A stretch of DNA of 64,000 nt from Albugo candida (GCA_040437565.1 JBDOQK010000023.1:124001-188000); one strand, 5' to 3'. Positions 31,373 to 42,550 are shown, numbered from the stretch's first letter. Numbers and translations: made by a program. The notes: generated by a model not told the origin, from the sequence alone.

Positions 31373-32925
31373 ATGAGCAGCGAAGAGAAGCAAGCTGGCG
31401 TGTCGCAATTCCACCATCAGAAAAAGCTTGCTAGCGATCTATTCACCACCGCGCAAGGTCAGAATCGTCGTCTACAATCCTCATTTCGTTCTCACTACTT
31501 TGAAACTCACTATAGATGGCGATCTTTCCGCATTTGTGAAAAGCATTGAAGACATTCGAGCTACAGGAACCGATGATATTGCAACGGTACTCAACGAGTA
31601 CAAGGACGGACATCAACGAATAGCGCTCCATTTTTCAGCGTCAAAAGGACGTCGAAAAACAACCGAATTTATACTGCAAAATGCTCGAAAGTAAGCACAT
31701 TATAGTATCGTATGTATCAAAGTCTGATTCTGTCAAGTGTAGTACAGTGAATTTTCAGGACAAAATTGGAGCGACTCCACTGTACCTTGCATGCCAAGAG
31801 AACGAGTACGCAGTCGCCAAGCAATTACTACAAGCTGGAGCCGATCCAAATATCACGATTGAGGGTGGAAAAAGTCCGCTACACGAAGCCGCTTCCAACG
31901 GAAGTATACGAACTTGTCGGATTTTGATTGAGCATGGGGCAAATGTAGAGCAAATGTCTTCGTCGGGTAGCCCGCTCCACCTGGCAGTCAGCGAGAAACG
32001 AGAGAAAACAGCTTCTTTTTTACTCGAGAAAGGAGCGAACGTGAATGCACGCAATGCCGACGGTATAACACCTTTGATTCTTTGCTGTATTCTGAACGTG
32101 CCAAATATTGCGAAAACTCTACTGGAGAATTCGTGTGATATCACTTGCACGGTCATGGAAGATCTGACCGCGCTACATATTGCTGCGGAGACGGGTTGCT
32201 ATGAAATTGTCGAAGCGATTTTGTCTCATCGATCTAAAGAAGCTGTAGTAGTGGCGAATGCGCGTTCCAAGTCTGGAGTCACTCCAATACAATTGGCCGC
32301 CGGTGCAAACAACTCCAAAATTGTTGAGATTTTAAAACCCATTACCAAAGGATTTGAAGATGCGGATACCGATACGTTGATCAGCACCGAAGCACAAAGA
32401 TTGAACGAAAGTAAAATGGAAAAGGCGCATGAAGAACCGGCAAAGACCTCGGATCATGCTCCAGTTGATCCAGTTGATCCAGTTGATAATGAATCGTTAG
32501 TTCCGACGATAGTTGATTCGCCAAGTCCTGAAGCATTGATGAAAGCCAAGGCCTTCAAAGAAGAAGGAAACAAAGCATTTCTGAGGAAGAATCATGCAGA
32601 GGCAGTGGACTTTTACTCACAAGCCATAGAGTTGGATCCGTCAGACGCAATTCTGTACAGTAACCGTTGTGCCGCTTATCTAAGCGCAGGTGATCCACAA
32701 AAGGCTTTGCAAGATGCCTACGTCGCAAAAAAACTTAATCCAAAATGGACCAAAGCCATATATCGAGAAGCGCAATGTTTGGAAGCATTAGAACGTTACG
32801 AAGATGCAGCGTGCGTGTTTTGGAATGCTGTGAAACTTGCGCCTGAAGACAAAGGATTGAGGAAACGTTTTCAGGATTGCGTTTCTCGCGGGCGCAAAGA
32901 GCATTTAGAAATGCAAAAAGAATGA
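31373..32925 (+). CDS. Ankyrin-repeat plus TPR co-chaperone-like protein
   Basis: Exons 31373-31457, 31516-31690 and 31743-32925 (introns 58 and 52 nt) give 480 residues. The first half has about six ankyrin repeats (GATPLYLACQENE, GKSPLHEAASNGS, GSPLHLAVSEKRE, GITPLILCC, DLTALHIAAETGC, GVTPIQLAAG). A linker follows with a short tandem PVD repeat. The C-terminal third holds three TPR motifs that match STI1/Hop-type co-chaperones (AFKEEGNKAFLRKNHAEAV, ILYSNRCAAYLSAG, AIYREAQCLEAL). In that family the Lys/Asn positions of KEEGNKAF and SNRCAAY form a carboxylate clamp for the EEVD tail of Hsp70/Hsp90, so chaperone binding is likely. The first intron uses a weak donor (GTCAGA). Confidence 0.87.
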
Positions 32926-33103
32926 CAAAATAATTTTCTATTTTGGCCATCGCTCTTGTTTCATTCTTCAGCATCCAGTACTTTCTTCAACTACCTCAAC
33001 GTTCAGCTGTATCCGTTCTGACTGTTTAACTGCCTACAGTCTCCCATACAATCCACGTATATAGTTGTGGAGCAGCAAAAGTGTGTTGCTTTCACTCTGT
33101 ATA

Positions 33104-34102
33104 TTACGTGTGTACCACCATCAGTGTATTTCGCTTGTGGCTCGAATGACTTGTGCGGGCGTTTTGTGACCGACTTCTTGATGATCGAATAGTGTGCGAT
33201 ACAAATTTTTTCGTCTTTGAGGTGCAATTATATTTCAAAGATTTTTCTGCTTCTCCACAACGCTTACCACCAGGTGTACTCGTAAGGCGTTGTTGCGCCT
33301 GATCGAGAGATCGTCTCAATGTAAGCACAATTCCATGTTTAGTGCCCAGCCATTGCTCAGTGTACTCAAGACCTTTATTATAAGACTGTATACTAGCTTC
33401 TAAACGCTTCAGAAACTCTTGCTCTACCCCGGCATTATGATACGCGATTCCCAGAACTGCAACACGGTCGTGACTCGAGCCAGATCTAGTGGTTGAGGCA
33501 AATTCCCCGTCCATTTCTGACTGGTGGAGCTCTTCATGTAACAACACCAGCGCAGATTGGGCATGATGCAATGCATTCTGATGTCTACCCATTTCCGATA
33601 AAACCGCACACATATTAAGGTGTGTGTCTGCCCGGCTGGGTTGCTGGTCGATCAGTTGATTTTCGAGACACAGCGCTTCCTTCAAGTACCGCGATGCTTT
33701 GTTAAGGTTTCCATTACGGCGATAATAACACGCAAAGTTGTTCAAAGTCACTGCTCTGGCTTTATCATCGCGCTCAGTCAGTAATTTTGCCTTACGTAAT
33801 AATTCCAGGGCAGCTGGAAATTCGCTTTGTTGAAGGTATCCCATTGCAAGCAGATTACACGTTTCGCTAATTGTCTTACAAGCACTCCAAAATTGGTCGC
33901 TAGTTGGTCCGAAAAGGTGTTGGCGTAGGATCAGAGCCTTTTCCATGCAAGCTAACGCTTCAGTATATTTTCCGGTTTCCTGTAATCGCATTGACTTTTC
34001 ATCTAAAGTCTGTAGCGCTAGCATCTTATCCGCACTTTGCATCGTTTGATGCTCACTCGTAGCGCCCCCATAGTCTACGGACGCTAAATCTTCATGATTC
34101 AT
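33104..34102 (-). CDS. TPR-repeat protein (kinesin-light-chain-like repeats)
   Basis: The frame from ATG 34102 (MNHEDLASVDYGG) encodes 332 residues. An ATG 63 nt upstream is in frame but adds a hydrophobic start with no support. Several TPR units are visible: TGKYTEALACMEKALILRQ, SEFPAALELLRKAKLL, NGNLNKASRYLKEALCLENQ, MGRHQNALHHAQSALVL and LEASIQSYNKGLEYTEQWLG. The spacing and the LxxRQ and LGxxH phrases recall kinesin-light-chain or Nephrocystin-type TPRs. The C-terminus is basic and Ser-rich. TPR arrays bind partners; the partner here is unknown. The gene is convergent with the ankyrin-TPR gene, 178 bp away. Confidence 0.82.
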   Translation of the reverse strand: MNHEDLASVDYGGATSEHQTMQSADKMLALQTLDEKSMRLQETGKYTEALACMEKALILRQHLFGPTSDQFWSACKTISETCNLLAMGYLQQSEFPAALELLRKAKLLTERDDKARAVTLNNFACYYRRNGNLNKASRYLKEALCLENQLIDQQPSRADTHLNMCAVLSEMGRHQNALHHAQSALVLLHEELHQSEMDGEFASTTRSGSSHDRVAVLGIAYHNAGVEQEFLKRLEASIQSYNKGLEYTEQWLGTKHGIVLTLRRSLDQAQQRLTSTPGGKRCGEAEKSLKYNCTSKTKKFVSHTIRSSRSRSQNARTSHSSHKRNTLMVVHT

Positions 34103-34749
34103 AATGTCTATTATATAAATAAATATGATTATGACCGAACGAGAGATAAAGCAAGATTTTTGCATGTATCATAACGTCTTGAGCTATTTATGCGTTCTTT
34201 TTTATATATTTCTGTGACCCAACTTCAACGTGCGAACGCAGTCAACCCCAAAAAGTCGATACAATAATGCAGATGTCGCATAGTATGAGACAAAACTTCC
34301 GTCATTGATGGACCAGAAGGTCTTTTCCTGTCATCCGGGTAAATATAGACGTGTCGAATCTTGTTGTTGGGTGCAGTTGCTCTAATCTGTAGGGCTTGGT
34401 GCTATTTTTATCGACACATTCTATTAGAGTCAAAGCCTTGTATTTGTATTGGACCAAAGAAGGAGGGAGGCGTTTCTTTTTTGATGGTACACGACACTAA
34501 TTCGACTACCTCCGTGTATTTACAATACAATACACCAATCTGCTTGGTCGGTACCATACTCAAAAAGCTACAGACTCTTTTCCCCTTTCTCTTGTCCGGT
34601 AGTGTGCGACTTGGCAAGTGTTGCTACACAACATTCATCAATCGTTCTTTCTCAAGGAGTGGTCGTTCCAGAAACTTCATCTGAAATTTACTCTGTTTTA
34701 ATACAGTGCCACGATCGCACTTTACAAGCAGAAAACTTAATTGTTCTGA
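34103..34749. other. Divergent intergenic region
   Basis: About 650 bp between the TPR gene and the phytochelatin synthase gene, which diverge. A 107-residue frame at 34361-34684 (+) begins at a non-ATG codon and has no recognisable feature, so I leave it out. It may be part of the 5' leader of the downstream gene. Confidence 0.45.
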
Positions 34750-35640
34750 ATGATTTGTCCTTGTAAGACGGAGCGGAACCACGAAAACGGTAATAGTATG
34801 TTACAAAACACGTACCCGGGAAAATGCTCTGGAACCATAAGCTTGGAAGCGACACTATATCGTCGCGTCTTGCCGCAGGATTGCATCGCGTTTTCAAGCA
34901 CACAAGGACGGAGATTATTTAAGGAAGCGATCAACAGCGAGAGCAATTTTATGCAGATATACTTTCCGCTGGCTGAGCAGTTCATTACGCAAGCAGAACC
35001 AGCATTTTGCGGTCTGGCTACATTGGCAATGTGTCTAAATGCTCTTCAGATCGACCCTGGACGTCTTTGGAAAGGAACATGGCGATGGTATAGCGAGGAA
35101 CTCTTTGATTGCTGTACTTCACTCAGTGTTGCGCGTGAGAAAGGCATTAGCCTATCGGAGTTTCTTTGCTTGGCAAAATGTAACGGCGTGCAAACGGAGG
35201 AATATCGAGCGAGTAAGGCTTTGAAAATGGACCAATTTCGCAGCTTGGTGAAACGATGCTGTTCAGATAGTTCAGAAATTATGGTTTTGAATTACTCTCG
35301 TATTGTTCTGGGGCAGACTGGTGACGGCCATTTCTCACCGATTGGAGGGTATCATGCAGATCAAGACATGGTGCTACTACTGGATGTGGCACGCTTCAAG
35401 TACCCACCTCACTGGGTGAAGTTATCGTTAATATTTGAAGCAATGCAGCAGATTGATGAATCGATTGGATTGCCCCGTGGTCTCGTAATCTTAAAGAGCG
35501 ATGTAAAAAACTGCTTGAGCCAAAATGAGCTTTCCAAATCCATGGATCCAGCCGCTGCCAAGATGGTTAGATCTCAACCTTGCTGCTTTGGTGTTACCAC
35601 AATACCACCTTTCCATAGTAGTCAAGCGTACATCCGATGA
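34750..35640 (+). CDS. Short phytochelatin synthase (glutathione gamma-glutamylcysteinyltransferase)
   Basis: Phytochelatin synthase joins gamma-Glu-Cys units from glutathione into metal-binding peptides, or cleaves glutathione conjugates. The 296-residue product contains the papain-like catalytic triad: C87 in AEPAFCGLATLAM, H194 in GDGHFSPIGGY and D212 in LLLDVARFKYPPHWV. Their spacing (107 and 18) is almost the same as in plant enzymes. FPLAEQFITQAEPAFCG is a family hallmark. It is much shorter than plant enzymes (about 480 residues) and lacks the long Cys-rich C-terminal domain, so metal tolerance may be weak and peptidase-like activity possible. No secretion signal is seen. The glutamate 5-kinase gene follows 165 bp downstream on the same strand. 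Confidence 0.9.
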   Translation: MICPCKTERNHENGNSMLQNTYPGKCSGTISLEATLYRRVLPQDCIAFSSTQGRRLFKEAINSESNFMQIYFPLAEQFITQAEPAFCGLATLAMCLNALQIDPGRLWKGTWRWYSEELFDCCTSLSVAREKGISLSEFLCLAKCNGVQTEEYRASKALKMDQFRSLVKRCCSDSSEIMVLNYSRIVLGQTGDGHFSPIGGYHADQDMVLLLDVARFKYPPHWVKLSLIFEAMQQIDESIGLPRGLVILKSDVKNCLSQNELSKSMDPAAAKMVRSQPCCFGVTTIPPFHSSQAYIR

Positions 35641-35805
35641 GAAATACATGTTTGTCTCCGGAATAATTATATATAGAGCATCACAATTGTGGCTTCGAAT
35701 GACTCGCAAGAATACATTGTTTCTTATTATGTATATTATTAAATGCTGCAGTGATGTCTCTCTGCGAGTGTCGCTCGAAATCGAATCATTTAGTCGATCT
35801 GCATC

Positions 35806-36891
35806 ATGCGACAAGTTCTGAAGCACTCGCGCTCCATTGTGGTGAAAATTGGAACGGAAATTGTGCATTCTGAAAATGGGATGCTGGCGATGGGCCAAAT
35901 TGGGGCCATTGTGGAACAGGCACGCCAAGTGCTCAGATTAGATCGATTAATCTAGCTTTGTTTGTGTATCTTCCAGATTGCGATACTCCACACGCAAGGA
36001 GTTCGAGTTGTGATAGTCTCAAGTGGATCGGTGACCATAGGAAAAATGATGCTGCAGCGCCAATATCTTCTATCAGGCTCGATGCAGGTCCGCAAACGAC
36101 TTTGTTCATTTAAAAATATGATCACATTTGCTTTACAGTCGCATTTGGGGGGCCACGTGGGCCACGATGTGGATTTTGACGAGAAAACGTGTGCTGCAGC
36201 TGGACAAAGCGGCTTACAGTCGCTGTACGAGATGCTCTTTGCTCAATACCATCTTCAGTGCTCTCAAATTCTTGCATCGGATGCCGACTTTCGAGATCCA
36301 GTCATCCGCAAAACTTTGAAAGAAACCATGCAGTCATTGTTACAAGTTGGCATCATACCGATCGTTAACGAGAATGATGTGATAACAAAACGCCGGGTCC
36401 CACTAATCGATAAGCATACTCGAATCGCATGGGACAACGACTCTTTGGCATCCTTGTTTGCCATTGAATTGCATACTGATCTTTTGATTACTCTCACAGA
36501 CACGCACGGAGCTTACCGAAGAGGTACAATGACAAGGCGAAGTATTCGATATCCCTTGTAAACATATAATCATTTGGTAGACAAAGATGGAGGAAAAGCA
36601 CTGATCCACGAATTTCAACAGAGCGATTCCTTCGTGATGTTTGAAAATTCACGGGTTGGTCCCGTCGGTCAAGAAGAGAAGGTGATGTCCAGCATTCAAG
36701 CTGTCAATAGTGGCTTTGTCAAAGCAGCTATAATCACCAAAGCCGAGCCGCAATGCCTCATTGATATTCTCAAAGGGAAGCGCATTGGAACACTCTTCTT
36801 TCTTCGAGATGGTGCGAAATATGATACTCAAAAAGTGTTCGATAAAGATCATTCAGTTCGATCGGACCAAAAGCATTCTAGTAAACTCTAA
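35806..36891 (+). CDS. Glutamate 5-kinase, stand-alone (P5CS kinase-like)
   Basis: This enzyme phosphorylates glutamate in the first step of proline synthesis. Exons 35806-35928, 35977-36087, 36139-36523 and 36581-36891 give 309 residues, with introns of 48, 51 and 57 nt. The 51-nt intron keeps frame and has no stop, so it might be retained. Family features: SIVVKIGTEIV with the ATP loop, VVIVSSGSVTIGK, CAAAGQSGLQSLYE, DFRDPVIRKTL, IPIVNENDVIT and WDNDSLASLFAIEL. These resemble the kinase half of plant and animal P5CS more than bacterial ProB. The protein stops shortly after GKRIGTLF, so it has neither the P5CS reductase half nor a PUA domain. The usual GGM before the substrate helix reads VGPVGQEEK, an odd feature. 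Confidence 0.85.
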
Positions 36892-36912
36892 GAATTAATA
36901 AACGTGTCGTAA

Positions 36913-37686
36913 ATGGCAAAACAAGCTGATGTTAATGTGAAAAGGATTGAGAGAATCCATCAACGGTTGGTTCATTATCAGAATAAAACTTGATTTTTAG
37001 TAGCGCATAACTCGTTATGTAGTCATCATGATCTCTTGAAGCTGTATCGATCTCAAAAACAGTCGAGCCAAGTCTCTATCGAGGATTTGGCGTTAGTAAA
37101 GAAGCATTTTCAGTTTGTTCGGAATGAAGTAGCGGATCGTGAACAGTTTCACGATAATTGGGTAATTCGAATGAGCATTGCATACTATCACCGATTGTTT
37201 CGGGAGTACGCGATCGTCGATCTACGATTATATAAGGAAAACCGTATTGGGTTACGATGGCGCACTGAGATGGAAGTATTACAAGGAAAAGGGCAATTTG
37301 TATGCGCGAATAAAACTTGCGAGGAAACCAGCGGACTGCACAGCTATGAAGTTTTATTTCGATACAAGGAGCAAGATCAGGTTAAACGCTGTTTAGTCAA
37401 AGTGCGTGTGTGCGAAGACTGCGCACTCAAATTCTTCTACCGAAAACTTAAGAGCAAAAGGAAAGTAATGAAAGAATTACAAGCACTGGAATCTGAACCT
37501 AAAATAGCCAGTCCGAAAAGCTCAAAGAAGCGAAAATGGGCAACTTACGATGCAAGCAGCTCTTTAATCAGCGACGTACATGCGATGTGCTCGGCCATAC
37601 ATCAGGAAAGCAAAGACGCAAGGCCTGTAAGTGAGAAGCGGGAGAATCCCGACGAAGAGAAGTATTTCGACGAATTATTTTTATAA
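36913..37686 (+). CDS. FRA10AC1 homologue (spliceosome-associated)
   Basis: FRA10AC1 is a conserved eukaryotic nuclear protein linked to the spliceosomal C complex. Exon 1 (ATG 36913-36965) and exon 2 (37023-37686) with a 57-nt intron give 238 residues. The join produces RIHQRHHDLLKLY, which aligns with the animal AYQRHTKFVNDY region. The core matches well: MSIAYYHRLFREYAIVDL, YKENRIGLRWRTE, GKGQFVCANKTC, RVCEDCALKF with a CxxC-type zinc site, and the acidic tail ends YFDELFL as in animals. The donor site is weak (GTTGGT). Its ATG lies only 21 bp after the glutamate 5-kinase stop. Confidence 0.88.
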
Positions 37687-37771
37687 GATATTTTCTATTG
37701 ATTGCTTCTTAAACTTTTACAAGAAATAAATATCGCTTGTAATTTGGCTTCAACTTTCGACGCTCAAGGCT

Positions 37772-39575
37772 TTACCGAAAGTAACTCTGTGGGTAAAACT
37801 GATCATTGTAATTCAATTGTAACGGCAAGTCAACGAGACGACTAAGCTGCACTGCAGTTGCATTATAATACAGTGTATCTTCGAGTTCTGGTCGGCAAAA
37901 TGGGAAGTCGGGTTTGTCTGTAGAAGGGACAATTAAATCTCGACCGCTCGTGTATGTTTCATAAGATCCCAAAATTCCACACACCAGTAACACAATAATA
38001 GCAGCAGCTTTTTCCCAGTATGGAATTTCTTTCCATAGTTTTTGCAAGTAAAATATGATCGGTAGCACAATACAGCTGATCGTTATAAACGATGCACCCG
38101 TAAAATCTGCAAATTCGTTGATACGATTTTGAAATATAATCGATGTAATCACAAGAAGCGCTACCAGTGTCAGTCGAAGTGCGACGTACTTGAGCGCATT
38201 GCGAGAGNNNNNNNNNNNNNNNNNNNNNNNNNNNNNNNNNNNNNNNNNNNNNNNNNNNNNNNNNNNNNNNNNNNNNNNNNNNNNNNNNNNNNNNNNNNNN
38301 NNNNNNNTTCCATAGTTTTTGCAAGTAAAATATGATCGGTAGCACAATACAGCTGATCGTTATAAACGATGCACCCGTAAAATCTGCAAATTCGTTGATA
38401 CGATTTTGAAATATAATCGATGTAATCACAAGAAGCGCTACCAGTGTCAGTCGAAGTGCGACGTACTTGAGCGCATTGCGAGAGCTGCCATATTCTTCTT
38501 CTTCCTCTACAAAAGTGCTTTCATGTTCCGAGATGATTGGACAGGACTGTATATTAGCCTCAATGCGCTCTGGTGTAACACAAATTTCGTGCATTTGTCC
38601 AGAGCTTGTTTCCAAATTGTAATATGGGGTTTCCGCGATTTTGGGTTGATGCATTCCGAGCAAGAGTCGTTCGAGCATGTAAAAAGTCGGGTGCAAAAAT
38701 ACTGAGAATGCGATGGTAACGTGCATTTGCATCGCCAAGTACGCCAAGACAGCTATACCTTTATGAGGTCTGAAGCCCAGCACACTGAGTCCTGTTCGTG
38801 GGTCTGGAAAAACGCTGAAAAGTAAATTTCCTGATATTTGACAACCAACAGCTGAGTACCCTGTTGCCGCAATCGCGAAAAACATAACTGTGACGACTGA
38901 GAGTGTCGCCCCAATAAGAAAAGGCATGCGCTCAGGTTTACTGTGTTCAATCTGCAACGATGGGATCAGCACAGCAGCTGCGTAAGCAAGCGATAAGTTG
39001 CCAAATGCACCCGCGATCTGATCAAAATTCAATTCGGGCTGTGGAGTTGGAGGATGACCCGACATACCGCCCAGCAGCAATATAAGCGCCAATACATCTG
39101 CGATGATTGTACCAGCACACCCAGCAAGCGCTACTCCTGCGCCCTCTTTCAGCGTCGGCTTTAGACATAAAGGACTGACTGATACTGCCATAAAGATGAT
39201 CCAGAATGTTTTGCTGAATGTAGCAGGGAAGAGTGAATTGAGCATGTCACCTCCAAGTTCGAGAAACACACACGTGGTCAGCAGGCACACGGCCATCTGC
39301 GATATCTGCACAGTATGACGCCCAATTGTACCACTACACCACTGCCCTAAATCACCAAGCGTCTTGACATGAGCCGGAGCGCGTAACATCACTTTGCTAC
39401 AGGCTACAGATGCATAAATGTTGGCAAAAGCCATAAAAATTAAAGCAGCTGTACCAAGGATCGGACCAGCTCTTGAGAAATTTCCAGGCATTCCTAATGT
39501 CCCAATACCGGAAACGCAACAGAAGAGACTGATAACAATCTTGACATCCTCTGAAGTGGTAGATGATTTTGCCAT
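37772..39575 (-). CDS. AAAP-family amino-acid/auxin permease-like transporter 1
   Basis: These proteins are proton-coupled amino-acid carriers with about eleven membrane helices. From ATG 39575 the frame continues to 37772 once the 277-bp gap artefact is removed, giving 508 residues. The start carries the family-like sequence GIGTLGMPGNFSRAGP, followed by NIYASVACSKVML and AFGNLSLAYAAAVLIPSLQ. An acidic cytoplasmic loop (FVEEEEEYG) lies before the last helices (TGASFITISCIVLPIIFYLQKLW). The C-terminus has a DFPFC motif shared with its two paralogues. It is tandem with the next transporter on the same strand, 422 bp away. Confidence 0.88.
38031..38484. repeat. Unmerged contig overlap around N gap 38208-38307
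   Basis: Bases 38031-38207 are identical to 38308-38484 (177 bp) inside the transporter gene. Confidence 0.9.
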
Positions 39576-39996
39576 ATTTTAGTCAAGTCAAAAGTACAAA
39601 TGATCCGTCAAGTATAACGCATGGCATAACGTGCATTTGAAGCAACACTGTGACGTTGTGTACTGCGAATACGACACAAGATCATTTTATTGTTATCTAT
39701 GGCATCGCGACTTATCGATTAATCGTTATGTACAACTCATTGTTTCAAGCACACGTTCTGATAGGAGTAAATTCAGCATTTGACCTCATCGATAGAGCCC
39801 TACATCTCTCGTCATCACAGAAACGTCGCATAATTAAAGTGAATTTGTCTATTTATATATGGGCAACAGCATAACAACGTGTGTTATAAAATTTGCGACA
39901 TATGTCAAGTTGAACGACGGTATCGATGAGTTGCTTGTTTTGTATGGTAAAAAAGGTTACGGTCGTAAAAAAGATGTATTTTTATAGCGAGAATAT
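39576..39996. other. Intergenic between tandem transporters
   Basis: About 420 bp with no supported gene. It should contain the promoter of transporter 1 and the 3' end of transporter 2. Confidence 0.5.
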
Positions 39997-41469
39997 CTAG
40001 GTGGACATAGTCACATTGGAGGAATGAATTGCTGTTGCGTTGTAATATAGCTCCTTTGAGAATTCTGCCGCGCAGAATGGGTATTTCGCTTGGTGAGGGT
40101 TCCGTGCAAGCATATCGCGACCGCTGGCGTAAGAGACGTAAAAACCTAGAGAGGAGCAAACGAGCACGATTGCGATTGCCGACACCTTTTCGTAGATTGG
40201 TACAACACGCCATAGTTTTTTCAGGTAAAAGACAATGGGAAGGGTGATACAAGACGTGGAAATCGCGGAAGCGCCAATAAAATCCATAAACGCATTCAGA
40301 CTATCTTGAAACACAATCGCGATCACCACAAGGAGAGTAACAAGGGTAACCCTTAATAATATGACTTTGATTCTTTCAGCCTTGGTAATCGGCTCGGCAA
40401 CAAACGCACGCGAAGAATGCTTTTGAAGCGCATATTCATCACACTGATACGACGGACGATCGGATTGGATGCTTTTCGCCAGATAACAAGGTGATTGATC
40501 CAATAGCTCTGGAGCCACAATATCTGTTTGTGCTTCGCCATGTAAATTGAAAAGCAAACGTTCGAGCAAAAAGAATGCGGGATGAATGATGAGTGTGAAT
40601 GCAATTGAGATATGTAATTGCATAAATAAATAGCTCAGTATTGCTGCACCATTACTCGATTTAAATCCCAATGCTGTGAGCCCTGTGACGGGGTCCGGGA
40701 AAATGATGAATAATAGATTTCCACTCAATTGGCAGCCAGTAGCAGAGTATCCGAGGAAACCAAGACACGTAAATAACGCTGCGACGAATAGGAGAGAGAC
40801 TGTAATGACATAAGGCATGCGACTCGGATCCGAATGCTCTCGTTGTAAAGAGGGCACGATAATTGCTGCACCAAATGCGAGCGACAAATTTCCAAAAGCA
40901 CCAATTACTTGATCGAGTCGAAATGGAGGAGGTGGGACCGAAGGGTGTCCTGACATACCGGTCATTAGCATAACTACAGCAATCCCATCCGCTACCAATG
41001 TGCCCGCACACCCGGCAAATGCCATTCCAGCGCTTTCCTTAATAGTGGGCTTCAGACAGATTGGCACTACTGAAACTGCCATAAAAATGATCCAAACCGA
41101 TCGTGAAAAACTGTTTGGGAATACCGAGAATAATAAACCACCGCCCAAGACCAAGAAAACGCACGGCGTGAGGATACAAACAGCCATTTGCGAGCAAAGC
41201 ACCAAATATCGACCAGTTTTGCCCATACACCAATCACCCAGATCAGTGAATGATTGTACAGATCGCGGTGCTTGGAGCATTACTTTACTACACGCAACTG
41301 TGGCATAAATATTGGCGTAGCCCATGAACACGAAAGCGATGGAGCCAATGAGAGGACCGGTGCGAGCAAAATTACCCGGCATTCCGAGCGTGCCGATGCC
41401 ACACACACAGCAAATCAGGTGGAATGCTACTTTCAAATCTTCTTTGCTCAGACCAAGGCTGAAAGACAT
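39997..41469 (-). CDS. AAAP-family amino-acid/auxin permease-like transporter 2
   Basis: From ATG 41469 (MSFSLGLSKEDLKV) the frame gives 490 residues; a longer in-frame start at 41544 would need GTG, so I reject it. The sequence parallels its neighbours: GIGTLGMPGNFARTGP, NIYATVACSKVML, AFGNLSLAFGAAIIVPSLQ, LGYSATGCQLSGNLLF and IGASAISTSCITLPIVFYLKKLW. About eleven hydrophobic helices are present. The cytoplasmic loop near residues 320-370 differs from the other two copies. Duplication with divergence is likely; substrates are unknown. Confidence 0.9.
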   Translation of the reverse strand: MSFSLGLSKEDLKVAFHLICCVCGIGTLGMPGNFARTGPLIGSIAFVFMGYANIYATVACSKVMLQAPRSVQSFTDLGDWCMGKTGRYLVLCSQMAVCILTPCVFLVLGGGLLFSVFPNSFSRSVWIIFMAVSVVPICLKPTIKESAGMAFAGCAGTLVADGIAVVMLMTGMSGHPSVPPPPFRLDQVIGAFGNLSLAFGAAIIVPSLQREHSDPSRMPYVITVSLLFVAALFTCLGFLGYSATGCQLSGNLLFIIFPDPVTGLTALGFKSSNGAAILSYLFMQLHISIAFTLIIHPAFFLLERLLFNLHGEAQTDIVAPELLDQSPCYLAKSIQSDRPSYQCDEYALQKHSSRAFVAEPITKAERIKVILLRVTLVTLLVVIAIVFQDSLNAFMDFIGASAISTSCITLPIVFYLKKLWRVVPIYEKVSAIAIVLVCSSLGFYVSYASGRDMLARNPHQAKYPFCAAEFSKELYYNATAIHSSNVTMST

Positions 41470-42550
41470 GGTCTTTGCGGGTTGGAAACGGGGAGAAATT
41501 AAATGTGTGGAGAGTAAGGATTGTTGAAAAGTAGAAAATGACACGCTGATTGTATAGAGAAATCAGTTTGAGTGGCGTGCAACGATTCTAATACATCGTT
41601 TCCCCACATTCTCCGGGTAGGGCTGCAGCATTCTTTATCGAGCAATAATGGTGAATTTATACCACGACTGGTTGTTCTTCGCTAATTTGTTCCACCTTAC
41701 AAAAATAATGCTGTTTAGCGGGGAATTTAGGTTGAGGTTAACTTATACACGTTATTTCTATTCGGTCAATCGTAATTAAATCAAGTTTGAGTTCATGATG
41801 ACAAGCTTTATCGCAACGTCCAACTTATGGAAGGACATAGATTTCTAAAATTATGTTTAGTTTGGAAGAATTGAATGTGTTAATGTACGTGCCGAACGCA
41901 CCATCCGTGAAGCTGCGTTAAGTGTATCATGTCAACACCATCGCTAAGTTCGCCATTGTGATCGTTCGCGTCTACAGCCTTTTGTCGCACGCGCGCTACA
42001 CTGATGCGTTGCTCTTATTTGCTGAATTTTCCTTAATTTCCATTTCCATTCGCTGCTTCCAAACCGGATTTGCTGACAGAATTAAGTGCAATGTTTGATA
42101 TATTGACTATCGAGTATTACGAATTACGTGACGGCGACGTGAAAAAGGTATTGAATAGAGATAGCATAGACACAACAAATGCTACTGAAGTTTCAACAGA
42201 AACATGCATTTGTCGTGGTCTCTGATAGCACAGTCCTGAGGAGCTCATTTTTTACCTATCTGCTCTCGTGTATCCCCTCGAGGACTACAGTAATCACAAT
42301 TATAGGCGACATAGCGGGTAAGTCCCACTGAGCTGTCTATTCGCGCGCTTTTAAATATCTGTGATGAATCAGGGATCAAAATGGTTGATGTTCAAGCATT
42401 AAGATTTGCGGAGAGATGATCAACGGTGGTGTAGAGAATGTGTTTTTGCTGTTTCATATGCTGAGAATGAATGCTTGAGTTCGATGTGTGTTGACAGTTT
42501 CAAGAATATTAATTTATACAATCTTGTGCGCATTTTGGCGTGTTAGTAAA
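41470..42550. other. Intergenic, no supported gene
   Basis: About 1.1 kb without a convincing gene. It contains the promoter side of transporter 2. No RNA gene or repeat is recognised. Confidence 0.45.

Noticed and set aside
34361-34684. 107-residue frame upstream of phytochelatin synthase
   Set aside because: Begins at a non-ATG codon and shows no domain; may be leader sequence.
41470-41544. Longer start of transporter 2
   Set aside because: It would begin with GTG; the ATG at 41469 gives a start that aligns with the paralogues.
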